Assembly (NCBI GenBank): GCA_947626315.1
Contig: CANQRQ010000014.1
Span: 1 to 61,278, forward strand
DNA: 61,278 nt
Reading direction: 5' to 3'
Origin: an uncultured Oscillospiraceae bacterium
Lineage (GTDB): Bacteria > Bacillota > Clostridia > Oscillospirales > Oscillospiraceae
Shown: positions 16,845 to 25,091 of the stretch, one piece after another
Layout: the number at the start of each line of letters is the position of its first letter
Numbering within the stretch: the first letter of the stretch is position 1
Program-made: the position numbers and the translations under genes
The notes under the pieces: generated by a model
The model's database searches: none
The model's input: the letters and a program-made list of their open reading frames with translations, nothing else
Told to the model about the DNA's origin: nothing

Positions 16845-18929
16845 ATGATAGAGCTACTCTCACCGGCAGGCTCCCCCGAAGCGGTGATCGCCGCTGTCCA
16901 GAATGGGGCGGACGCCGTCTACCTGGGCATGGAGAGCTTCAATGCCCGCCGGGGCGCGAAAAACTTTACAGACGAGGAATTTGAAAAGGCCGTGCGCTAT
17001 TGCCGGGTGCGGGGCTGCAAGGTATATGTGACGCTGAACACGCTGGTAGGGGACCGGGAGCTGGAGAGCGCCGCCGCCGTGGCCCGCCGGGCCTCCCGGC
17101 TGGGGGCGGACGGGCTGATCGTCCAGGACCTGGGCCTGGTAAAGGTCCTCCGGCAGGCCCTGCCGGACATCCCTATCCACGCCAGCACCCAGATGAGCCT
17201 GCACAACCTGGCAGGCGTGGAGGCGGCGGCGGAGCTGGGGGTCACCCGGGCGGTGCTGGCCCGGGAGCTGAGCTATGAACAGATCAAGTTCATCAGCACC
17301 CACGCCTCTATTGAGACGGAGGTCTTTGTCCACGGGGCCCTGTGCTTCTGCCACTCGGGCCAGTGCTATATGTCCAGCCTGATCGGCCGGCGCAGCGGCA
17401 ACCGGGGCATGTGCGCCCAGCCCTGCCGCCTGCAGTACAGCCTGGGCGGCCGGATGGACGACTACCCCCTGTCTTTGAAGGACAACTGCCTGGTGGACCA
17501 GCTGGACCGGCTGGAGGAGGCGGGGGTGGCCTGCCTGAAGATCGAGGGGCGCATGCGCCGGCCGGAGTACACCGCCATCGTCACCGGCATTTACGCCAAG
17601 GCCCTGAAGGACAAGCGCAAGCCTACGGCGGAGGAGATGCAGATGCTGGAGACGGCGTTCTCCCGCCAGGGCTTCACCCAGGGCTATTTCAACGGAGATA
17701 AAAAGGATATGTTCGGCATCCGGGGCGAGGCAGACGGGGAGTCCGACCGGGTCTTCGCCGCGGTGCGCAAGGCCTATGCCGACGGGGAGGCGCGCCGGGT
17801 GCCCATCCACTTTTACACGGTGGCGGAAAAGGGCGCGCCTATCCAGGCCATCGCCTTTGACGACGACGGGAACCGGGCCGTGGCCACCGGGCCCGTGCCC
17901 GAGCGGGCCAAGCGCCAGGGCCTGACGGACGGCTACCTCACGGAGCAGATGTTCAAAACCGGCGGTACGCCCTACAACTGCGTGGAGAACCGGGCCAAGG
18001 CGGACCCGGGGCTGTATCTCCCCGCCGCGGAGATCAACGAGCTCAGGCGCAAGCTGATCTCCCAGCTGTCGGACCGGCGGGCGGCCCCGCCCCCCCGGCG
18101 CAGCGGGAAGCTGCCGCCCATGCCGAAGAATCTCAAGCCCATCGCGGACCCGGTGCTGATTTTCCAGGTGCTCACCGAGGAGCAGCTGACGCCGGAGCTT
18201 GCGGCGCTGAAGCCGGAGTACTTGTACGTCCCCGCTCTGCTGATGGCGGAGCGCTTCGACCTGGTGCAGCCCTTTGTGGACAACGGGGCCACCCCGGTGG
18301 CCGTGCTGCCCCAGGTGGTCACCGACGACCAGGCCGGCCAGGTATACACCGCCCTGGAGCGGGTTTTCGACCGGGGCGTGAACCAGGCCCTGGCGGGGAA
18401 TCTGGGCCACGTGTTCATGGCCCGGAAGCTGGGGATGCAGGTACGGGGCGATTTCGGCCTCAACGCCTTCAATTCCCACACCCTGGACGTGCTGAGCCAG
18501 GCAGGCTTTTTGTCGGCCACGGCCTCCTTTGAGCTGCGGCTCAGCCAGATCCGGGATCTGGCCAAGCCGCTGCCGGTGGAGCTGATCGTGTACGGCCGGC
18601 TGCCGCTGATGGTCTCCGACCAGTGCATTATCCGCCAGAGCGCCGGCCGCTGCGCCTGCCAGACCCCCGGCCAGCTGGCCGACCGGATGGGCTCCGTGTT
18701 CCCGGTGGTGAAGGAGTTCGGCTGCCGGAACGTGATCTACAACGCCCACAAGCTGTACCTGGCCGACAAGCGGGAGGACCTGTTCTCTGCCGGGCTCTGG
18801 GGCTTGCGTCTGATGTTCACCACCGAGAGCGCACGGGAGTGCGTGGAGGTGGCCAAGGGGCAGCTGGGCCTGTCGGACTACCGGCCCAATGTTCTGACCC
18901 GCGGCCTGTACTACCGGGGGGTCGAATGA
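16845..18929 (+). CDS. U32 family peptidase / RNA-hydroxylation protein (RlhA-like)
   Basis: 694 aa. The N-terminal TIM-barrel-like U32 domain starts IELLSPAGSPEAVIAAV and carries the U32 signature around residues 167-205, with a Cys cluster (CFCHSGQCYMSS, MCAQPCR). An extra C-terminal part ends with another Cys group (SAGRCACQTPG). The long form with a middle DUF3656-like region resembles E. coli YdcP/RlhA, which hydroxylates 23S rRNA C2501, rather than a real protease. ATG 16845 follows GAGGAG; a longer frame from 16785 lacks an SD. First gene of a long rightward run. Confidence 0.83.
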   Translation: MIELLSPAGSPEAVIAAVQNGADAVYLGMESFNARRGAKNFTDEEFEKAVRYCRVRGCKVYVTLNTLVGDRELESAAAVARRASRLGADGLIVQDLGLVKVLRQALPDIPIHASTQMSLHNLAGVEAAAELGVTRAVLARELSYEQIKFISTHASIETEVFVHGALCFCHSGQCYMSSLIGRRSGNRGMCAQPCRLQYSLGGRMDDYPLSLKDNCLVDQLDRLEEAGVACLKIEGRMRRPEYTAIVTGIYAKALKDKRKPTAEEMQMLETAFSRQGFTQGYFNGDKKDMFGIRGEADGESDRVFAAVRKAYADGEARRVPIHFYTVAEKGAPIQAIAFDDDGNRAVATGPVPERAKRQGLTDGYLTEQMFKTGGTPYNCVENRAKADPGLYLPAAEINELRRKLISQLSDRRAAPPPRRSGKLPPMPKNLKPIADPVLIFQVLTEEQLTPELAALKPEYLYVPALLMAERFDLVQPFVDNGATPVAVLPQVVTDDQAGQVYTALERVFDRGVNQALAGNLGHVFMARKLGMQVRGDFGLNAFNSHTLDVLSQAGFLSATASFELRLSQIRDLAKPLPVELIVYGRLPLMVSDQCIIRQSAGRCACQTPGQLADRMGSVFPVVKEFGCRNVIYNAHKLYLADKREDLFSAGLWGLRLMFTTESARECVEVAKGQLGLSDYRPNVLTRGLYYRGVE

Positions 18930-18968
18930 CCGCGAGAGCGGGACAATACGGAGCTTTGCGAGGACAGT

Positions 18969-19544
18969 ATGGATGTGATATTAGCCTCGGCCTCTCCCAG
19001 ACGGAAAGAGCTGATGGAGATGCTGGGGATCAGGAATCTGAAAATTCGGCCCGCCCGGGGCGAGGAACGCCCGCCCGCCGGAGCGGGGCCGGAGGAGCTG
19101 GTGCTGGCCCTGGCCTCCGCCAAGGCGGAGGAGGTGGCCGGGCTGTACGCCCTTGAGGAGGACGTGGTGGTGGCCGCGGACACGGTGGTCTGGATCGACG
19201 GCCGGGTCCTGGGTAAGCCCCATTCCCGGCAGGAGGCCGCGGCGATGCTGCGCCGCCTCTCCGGCCGGACCCACCAGGTCTACACCGGCGTCTGCGTCCT
19301 GAAGGGCGGCCGGGGCCTGAGCCGCTGCGAGCGCAGCAGCGTGCGCTTTCGCCCCCTCTCGGAGGAGGAGATCGCCGCCTATGTGGCCACCGGCGAGCCG
19401 ATGGACAAGGCCGGGGCCTACGGGGCCCAGGGCCTGGGGGCTCTGTTTGTGGAGCGCATCGAGGGGGACTTTTTCAATGTCATGGGTCTGCCTCTGTGCA
19501 GCCTGGGCCAGATGCTCAAACAGCAGGGAGTGGTTGTGCTTTGA
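18969..19544 (+). CDS. maf: Maf-family nucleotide pyrophosphatase
   Basis: 191 aa, close to the family length. It starts DVILASASPRRKELM, the Maf/HAM1 phosphate-binding signature, and has VVVAADTVVWIDGRVLGKP and the late motif MDKAGAYGAQG. Maf proteins hydrolyse non-canonical or house-cleaning nucleoside triphosphates (dTTP/UTP type). It lies 39 nt behind the U32 gene and overlaps the mreC start by 3-4 bp. In Firmicutes maf commonly heads the mre/min cell-shape locus, as it does here. Confidence 0.93.
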   Translation: MDVILASASPRRKELMEMLGIRNLKIRPARGEERPPAGAGPEELVLALASAKAEEVAGLYALEEDVVVAADTVVWIDGRVLGKPHSRQEAAAMLRRLSGRTHQVYTGVCVLKGGRGLSRCERSSVRFRPLSEEEIAAYVATGEPMDKAGAYGAQGLGALFVERIEGDFFNVMGLPLCSLGQMLKQQGVVVL

Positions 19545-20383
19545 AGGAATATCTGAAGAAAAACGGCATCCGCATGGGGATTATCGTCTTTGCCGTGGCC
19601 CTGCTCATCGGCGTCAGCCGGGTGACACGGGCCGGGGAGATCGGCGTTTTCCAGAACGTCACGGGGATCGTGAAGGCGCCTATGCAGAAGGTGCTCAGCT
19701 CCGTGGTCAACTGGATGGATACCATATACGGCTACCTGTACGATTATGACTCGCTGCTGGCGGAGAACGAGTCTCTCCGCTCCCAGCTGGCCGACGCCCA
19801 GCAGTCCGCCCGGGACGGCATCGAGGCCTCGGAGGAGAACGTCCGGCTGCGGCAGCTGCTGAACCTGCGGGAGCAGCACACGGACTACGAGATGGAGTCC
19901 AGCAAGGTGGTGCTCTGGTCCTCCTCCAACTGGGCCAGCTCCTTTACCATCAGTAAGGGGGCCAGCAGCGGCATCGAATTCGGCGACCCGGTGATCACCG
20001 AGTACGGCGCGGTGGTGGGCCAGGTCACCGAGGTGGGCGAGAACTGGGCCACGGTCAGCACCCTGATCGACGTGGACATGAGCCTGGGCGCCTATGTGGG
20101 CGCCTCCGGCAGCTCCGGCATGGTGGTGGGCGAGTTCGGCTTCATGCGGAACAAGACCGCCAAGCTCACCTTCCTGGGCGGCGGGGCCCAGATCTTCGTG
20201 GGGGACGAAGTGCTCACCTCCGGCTCCGGCGGGGCCTTCCCCGCGGGGCTGGTGATCGGCACCATCACCAACGTCCAGACCGAGGAGGGCGGCCAGATCG
20301 AGTACGGCATCGTCCAGCCCCAAGTGGACCTGGATTCGCTGGTGCAGGTGTTTATTATCAAGAGTTTTCAAGTGGTGGAATGA
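19541..20383 (+). CDS. mreC: Rod-shape protein MreC
   Basis: 280 aa. One membrane segment (residues ~10-28), a coiled coil (DSLLAENESLRSQLADAQQ, ~66-105) and the periplasmic double beta-barrel (GDPVITEYGAVVGQV, VGEFGF, GDEVLTSGSGGAFPAGL) are the standard MreC architecture. It scaffolds the elongasome and binds PBP2. I chose TTG 19541, which overlaps the maf stop and has AGGGAG upstream; no ATG fits as well. Normally mreB lies between maf and mreC; here it is absent. Confidence 0.93.
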   Translation: MKEYLKKNGIRMGIIVFAVALLIGVSRVTRAGEIGVFQNVTGIVKAPMQKVLSSVVNWMDTIYGYLYDYDSLLAENESLRSQLADAQQSARDGIEASEENVRLRQLLNLREQHTDYEMESSKVVLWSSSNWASSFTISKGASSGIEFGDPVITEYGAVVGQVTEVGENWATVSTLIDVDMSLGAYVGASGSSGMVVGEFGFMRNKTAKLTFLGGGAQIFVGDEVLTSGSGGAFPAGLVIGTITNVQTEEGGQIEYGIVQPQVDLDSLVQVFIIKSFQVVE

Positions 20384-20384
20384 G

Positions 20385-20894
20385 ATGAACGGGAATTTCC
20401 GGGAGCTCTGGGGCCGGATCAATTTCGGCCTCCTGCTGCGGTACGGGCTGTATATGTTCCTCGCGCTGATCCTTCAGGACATGTTTCTCGCCCAGTTCAG
20501 GATCCTGGGCGTCTGCCCGATGGTGCTGCCGGCAGTGGCGGTGGCCGTGGGGATGTTTGAGGGCGGCACCTGGGGGGCCCTGTTCGGGCTGATCATGGGC
20601 GTGTTCACGGACATGGCCTATGTGGAATCCGCCGTGACCTTCACGGTGCTGTTTCCGGCCCTGGCCTTCGCCGCGGGCTTTATTACCCATTTCTTTGTCA
20701 ACAAACGCTTCTTCGCCTTCATGGGCGTGGCCGCGCTGGGCCTGCTGCTGACGGCGGTGGTCCAGATGCTGGGGGTCTTCGCCCTGGAGGGCCTGTCCGA
20801 CGGGATGCTGACCACGGTGCTGCTGCAGACCCTGTGGTCCCTGCCCCTGGCGGCGCTGGCCTATTTCCCGCCCGCCAGGTGGATCAGGCGCTGA
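20385..20894 (+). CDS. mreD: Rod-shape protein MreD
   Basis: 169-aa membrane protein with about five hydrophobic segments, starting one base after the mreC stop. The motif GALFGLIMGVFTDMAY, with an Asp at the end of a transmembrane helix, is typical of MreD. It works with MreC and PBP2 in lateral-wall synthesis. Confidence 0.9.
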   Translation: MNGNFRELWGRINFGLLLRYGLYMFLALILQDMFLAQFRILGVCPMVLPAVAVAVGMFEGGTWGALFGLIMGVFTDMAYVESAVTFTVLFPALAFAAGFITHFFVNKRFFAFMGVAALGLLLTAVVQMLGVFALEGLSDGMLTTVLLQTLWSLPLAALAYFPPARWIRR

Positions 20895-20915
20895 GGCGCT
20901 TATCAGGATTTTTCC

Positions 20916-20938
20916 CCTCCGGCAGACCCTGCCGGAGG
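20916..20938 (+). repeat. Intercistronic hairpin mreD-PBP2
   Basis: CCTCCGGCAG (20916-20925) and CTGCCGGAGG (20929-20938) form a perfect 10-bp stem with loop ACC. There is no T-run, so it is more likely an RNA-processing or stability element than a terminator. Confidence 0.6.
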
Positions 20939-20966
20939 CGCGCAAGAGCAAAAGAGGGTTGTCGAG

Positions 20967-23087
20967 ATGAACAATAGACTGATCAAGCCGGGCAGAGTGG
21001 CGGCGCTGGCACTGCTGTTCGCGGCGGTAATGACGCTGTATCTGGTGTTTTTGTACAAGCTGCAGATCATCGAAGGCGAGGAATATTACAACCAGAGCAA
21101 CGCCATCCAGGAGAAAAAAATCACTGTCACCGCCGCCCGGGGCAACATTCTGGACCGCTACGGCCGGGTCCTGGTGAGCAACAAGGAGTGCTACAACCTG
21201 CAGATCGACGTGGACAAGCTCTTTGCCAACGACGATCCCAACGCAGTGATCCTGGAGCTGGTGGAGCTGGTCCAGAGCTTCGGGGACAGCTATGTGGACG
21301 ACCTGCCCATCACCACCGAGCCCCCCTTCGATTTCCGGCCGATGACGGAGATCGAAGAGACCATGCTGAAGGCCTATTATAAGGACAAGGGCGACGCCCT
21401 GCCGGAAAATCCCACGGCGGTGGAGCTGCTCAGCTACATGCGCACCCGCTACGAGATCGATAACCGCTATTCCGCCCAGGAGGCCCGCCTGATTGCCGGC
21501 GTGCGCTATTCCATCAACGTGCGCTACGCCATCAACACCGCGGACTATATCTTCGTCCAGGACGCCAGCATGGAGCTGATTACCTCCATTATGGAGAGAA
21601 AGCTGGTGGGCATCAACGTGGACCGGGCCTATGTGCGGGACTACAACACCGAGTACGCCGCCCATCTGCTGGGCTATGTGGGCCTGATGACCCAGGAGGA
21701 ATTTGAGCACTATTCCCTGATGGACTACGCCAACGACGCCATGGTGGGCAAGGACGGCGTGGAGTACGCCTTCGAGGACCAGCTCCACGGGACGGACGGC
21801 GTCGCCTGGGAGACCCGGAACGCCTCCGGCACGGTGCTGAGCACGGTGTACGAGAAGGAGCCGGTGCCGGGGAACCACGTGTATCTCACCATTGACATTG
21901 CCCTGCAGGAGCAGGTGGAGCGCATTTTGTCCAACGGGGTCAACGCCCTGATCGCCGGCGTCAACGAGGACAACGCCAAGGAGATGCTCCAGGGCACCTT
22001 CGACCCGGAGTTCAAGGATGAGATCACCGGCGCCGCGGCGGTGGTGGTGGAGGTGGAGACCGGGGAGCCCCTGGCCATCGCCAGCTGGCCCACCTACGAC
22101 GTGTCCACCATCATCGAGAACTACCAGGAGCTGATGGAGACCCCCAACGCCCCCCTCTTCAACCGGGCGCTGATGGGCGCCTACGCCCCCGGCTCCACCT
22201 TCAAGCCCTGCACGGCCATTGCCGCCTTGAACTACGGCATTATCAACACCGAGGATAAGGTCAAATGCGAGGGCGTCTTCACCCGGTACGCCGCCGAAGG
22301 CTACGCGCCCCAGTGCTGGATCTGGACCGCCATCGAGGGCGAGAACCTGACCCACGGGGAGGACAACGTGACCGACGCCCTTCGGGACTCCTGCAATTAC
22401 TTTTTCTACACCATCGGCAACGATCTGGGCGTCAGCAACATGGAGATCGTGGCCAACCAGTTCGGCCTGGGGGTCAGCACCGGCATCGAGCTGGTGGAAA
22501 CCAAGGGCCACATGTCCAACGAGCGGGACCACTACGATTACGCCGGTTCCGAGTGGCGTATCGGTGATACGCTGCAGGCGGCCATCGGTCAGTCGGACAG
22601 CGTCTTCTCTCCGATCCAAATGGCGGAGTACTGCGCCACCGTGGCTAACGGCGGGCACCGCCATTCCGCCTCCATCCTCAAGTCCATCCGCAGCTTTGAC
22701 TACAGCGAGCAGATCTACGAGCGCCAGCCCCAGGAGCTGACCACCGTGGAATCCGCGGATTACAACTGGGCCGCGGTCCACGCGGGGATGGAAAAGGTGC
22801 TGAACGACTGGTCCGTCAACAGCGCCAACGCGGAGCACTGGGTAGACTGCTCCTGGCACTGTGCCGGCAAGACCGGAACCGCCCAGAAGGGCGAGGGTAT
22901 GGCCAACGACGGCCTCTTTATGTGCTACGGCCCGTATGACGATCCCCAGGTGGCCATCTTCGTGGTGGTGGAGCGGGGCGGCGCCGGCGCCAACACCCAG
23001 TTCATGGCCCGCAACATTATGGACGCCTATATCAATATCTGCAGCTACAGCGACACCTCCGAGAGCGAAATGAGCCTGTTAAAGTGA
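20967..23087 (+). CDS. mrdA: Penicillin-binding protein 2 (elongasome transpeptidase)
   Basis: 706-aa class B PBP. An N-terminal membrane anchor (~10-31) is followed by the dimerisation domain (ARGNILDRYGRVL) and a transpeptidase domain with Ser410 in GSTFKP, SCN near 475 and KTGTAQ near 635, all intact. It cross-links lateral-wall peptidoglycan with RodA/MreCD. It lies in the mre locus, 72 nt behind mreD. Large size and an insertion between the dimerisation and catalytic domains are usual for clostridial PBP2. Confidence 0.92.
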   Translation: MNNRLIKPGRVAALALLFAAVMTLYLVFLYKLQIIEGEEYYNQSNAIQEKKITVTAARGNILDRYGRVLVSNKECYNLQIDVDKLFANDDPNAVILELVELVQSFGDSYVDDLPITTEPPFDFRPMTEIEETMLKAYYKDKGDALPENPTAVELLSYMRTRYEIDNRYSAQEARLIAGVRYSINVRYAINTADYIFVQDASMELITSIMERKLVGINVDRAYVRDYNTEYAAHLLGYVGLMTQEEFEHYSLMDYANDAMVGKDGVEYAFEDQLHGTDGVAWETRNASGTVLSTVYEKEPVPGNHVYLTIDIALQEQVERILSNGVNALIAGVNEDNAKEMLQGTFDPEFKDEITGAAAVVVEVETGEPLAIASWPTYDVSTIIENYQELMETPNAPLFNRALMGAYAPGSTFKPCTAIAALNYGIINTEDKVKCEGVFTRYAAEGYAPQCWIWTAIEGENLTHGEDNVTDALRDSCNYFFYTIGNDLGVSNMEIVANQFGLGVSTGIELVETKGHMSNERDHYDYAGSEWRIGDTLQAAIGQSDSVFSPIQMAEYCATVANGGHRHSASILKSIRSFDYSEQIYERQPQELTTVESADYNWAAVHAGMEKVLNDWSVNSANAEHWVDCSWHCAGKTGTAQKGEGMANDGLFMCYGPYDDPQVAIFVVVERGGAGANTQFMARNIMDAYINICSYSDTSESEMSLLK

Positions 23088-23179
23088 ACTTTTACTTGAA
23101 TTTACTGGAATCTGCGGTTATAATAGATGCCTCTGAGAGAGAATTCCGGAAGCATGTATGGAATGGAATGGAGAAATGC

Positions 23180-23584
23180 ATGAATATCGCACTCATGGCA
23201 CATGACAGAAAGAAAGAGCTGATGGTCCAGTTCTGCATCGCGTACTGCGGCATTCTGGCCGAACACTCTCTCTGCGCCACCCACGTAACCGGCAAACTGG
23301 TTTCTGAGGCGACCGGCTTGCCCATCACCCTGTATCTCCACGCGGATCAGGGCGGAGCCCAGCAGATCGGCGCGCGGCTTTCCTTCAACGAGATCGACCT
23401 GGTGCTGTTCTTCTGCGACCCCGCCAACCCCAACGGCTTTGACGACATCAACAAGATCGAGCGCCTGTGCGACCAGTATCAGATCCCCTTTGCCACCAAC
23501 GCCGCCACGGCGGAGGTGCTGGTGCAGGGTCTGCGCCGGGGCGATCTGGATTGGCGCAACATCGTCAACCCTCAGAAGAGATAA
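23180..23584 (+). CDS. Methylglyoxal-synthase-like protein with altered active site
   Basis: 134 aa, with the MgsA fold by sequence: IALMAHDRKK at the N-terminus, TGKLVSEATGLP, FFCDP and IPFATNAATAEVLV. Compared with E. coli MgsA, His19, Asp20, Thr45 and Asp91 equivalents are kept, but the catalytic base Asp71 (GGDQQ) is Ala (GGAQQ), phosphate-binding Ser65-Gly66 is His-Ala, and no His stands at the His98 position. It is therefore unlikely to make methylglyoxal as E. coli does. ATG 23180 has GGAG upstream; an in-frame start at 23084 is unlikely. Its position behind PBP2 is where mgsA sits in many clostridia. Confidence 0.75.
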   Translation: MNIALMAHDRKKELMVQFCIAYCGILAEHSLCATHVTGKLVSEATGLPITLYLHADQGGAQQIGARLSFNEIDLVLFFCDPANPNGFDDINKIERLCDQYQIPFATNAATAEVLVQGLRRGDLDWRNIVNPQKR

Positions 23585-23621
23585 GGGGCGGTTCACGCCA
23601 GAAAAGGAATGTACGGCTGTC

Positions 23622-23650
23622 AAAGGCTCCCCTGATTCAGGGGAGGCTTT
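23622..23650. repeat. REP-like hairpin before hisS
   Basis: CTCCCCTGA (23627-23635) and TCAGGGGAG (23637-23645) are perfect arms around a single T; outer bases AAAG/CTTT extend the stem. It resembles short palindromic repeats common in related gut clostridia. I see no T-box features before hisS. Confidence 0.55.
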
Positions 23651-23677
23651 GGCATGTTAAGAAGAAAGGAAATCGCT

Positions 23678-25039
23678 ATGCCCAAAGTGGAGCCCCGGAC
23701 CCTGTCCGGGTTTATGGAGCTGCTGCCGGAGCAGCAGAGCAAGCTGGAGCGGATGATGGAGACCCTGCGCCGCAGCTACGCCGTCTACGGCTTTACGCCC
23801 CTGGACACGCCGGTGATCGAGTCGGCCCAGGTGCTGCTGGCCAAGGGCGGCGGCGAGACGGAAAAGCAGATCTACCGGATCCCCCGGGAGGGGGGCGACC
23901 TGGCCCTGCGCTTTGATCTCACGGTGCCCCTGGCCAAATATGTGGCCGCCCATAGCCACGAGCTGTGCTTCCCCTTCCGCCGCTATCAGATCGGCAAGGT
24001 CTACCGGGGGGAGCGGGCCCAGCGGGGCCGCTTCCGGGAGTTTTACCAGGCGGATATCGACATTGTGGGCGACGGGAAGCTGGACATTCTCAACGAGGCG
24101 GAGATCCCCGCCATCATCTACAACACCTTTACCGGCCTGGGCCTGAAGCGCTTTAAGATCAAGGTGAACAACCGCAAGCTCCTCAACGGCTTCTACGCCA
24201 TGAACGGCATGGAGGCCAAGGCCGGGGAGATCATGCGCACGGTGGACAAGCTGGACAAGATCGGCCCGGAAAAGCTGCGGCAGCTGCTGATCGACGAGGT
24301 AAAGATGCTGCCCTGCAAGGCGGAGAACGTGCTGGACTTTATGGCCATCCGGGGGACCACGGCGGAGGTGCTGGCCCGGCTGGAGGACTACCGGGGCATG
24401 GACGCCGGCTTTGACCGGGGCCTGGACGAGTTGATCGCCGTGACGAAATATCTGGGGGACTTCGGCGTGCCCCAGGAGAATTTCACCGTGGACCTGACCA
24501 TCGCCCGGGGCCTGGACTACTACACGGGCACCGTCTACGAGACGGAGATGACGGACTACCCGGAGATCGGCTCCGTCTGCTCCGGCGGCCGCTACGACAA
24601 TCTGGCCGAGTACTACACCGACCGGCAGCTGCCCGGCGTGGGCATCTCCATCGGCCTGACAAGGCTGTTCTACGTGCTCAACGAACAGGGGCTCTTGTCC
24701 GATGAGCCGGTCACCGCCCCCTGCGACGCGCTGGTGATCCCCATGACGGAGGAGCTGGGCTTCGCCGTCTCCGCGGCCACCGCCCTGCGCGCCGCCGGAG
24801 TCCGCACCCAGCTCTATACGGAGAAGAAGAAATTCAAGGCCAAGATCGGCTACGCGGACAAGCTGAAGATCCCCTTCGCGGTCCTGATCGGGGAGGACGA
24901 GATCAGCGAGGGCGTCCTGTCGGTAAAGGACATGACCACCGGGGAGCAGCGGAAGCTGAGCCCCGCCCAGGCCGCCGCCGTCATCAAGGCCGCCGTGGAC
25001 GCCCGCAACAGCGTCTCCGTTATTTTGGAGAATGGCTGA
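23678..25039 (+). CDS. hisS: Histidyl-tRNA synthetase
   Basis: 453-aa class II synthetase that charges tRNA-His. It has motif 1 (TPVIESAQVL), motif 2 (FRRYQIGKVYRGERAQRGRFREFYQ), the histidine motif LDYYTGTVYE, motif 3 (PGVGISIGLTRL) and a C-terminal anticodon-binding domain (~360-450). ATG 23678 follows AGGA. It is followed 52 nt later by aspS, the usual Firmicutes hisS-aspS order. Confidence 0.96.
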   Translation: MPKVEPRTLSGFMELLPEQQSKLERMMETLRRSYAVYGFTPLDTPVIESAQVLLAKGGGETEKQIYRIPREGGDLALRFDLTVPLAKYVAAHSHELCFPFRRYQIGKVYRGERAQRGRFREFYQADIDIVGDGKLDILNEAEIPAIIYNTFTGLGLKRFKIKVNNRKLLNGFYAMNGMEAKAGEIMRTVDKLDKIGPEKLRQLLIDEVKMLPCKAENVLDFMAIRGTTAEVLARLEDYRGMDAGFDRGLDELIAVTKYLGDFGVPQENFTVDLTIARGLDYYTGTVYETEMTDYPEIGSVCSGGRYDNLAEYYTDRQLPGVGISIGLTRLFYVLNEQGLLSDEPVTAPCDALVIPMTEELGFAVSAATALRAAGVRTQLYTEKKKFKAKIGYADKLKIPFAVLIGEDEISEGVLSVKDMTTGEQRKLSPAQAAAVIKAAVDARNSVSVILENG

Positions 25040-25091
25040 GCCGATTCCCGTCACCTGGAAAAGAGAGCTTTTATAAAAGGAGAGAAAAAGT

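Noticed and set aside
20358-22859. 833-aa open frame opposite PBP2
   Set aside because: Antisense shadow of mreD/PBP2 with no recognisable domain or SD.
23084-23179. N-terminal extension of the MgsA-like protein
   Set aside because: The start would overlap the PBP2 stop with no SD; ATG 23180 has GGAG and begins at the family N-terminus.
23585-23677. T-box leader for hisS
   Set aside because: Only 93 nt, no T-box core sequence and no antiterminator; just one palindromic hairpin.
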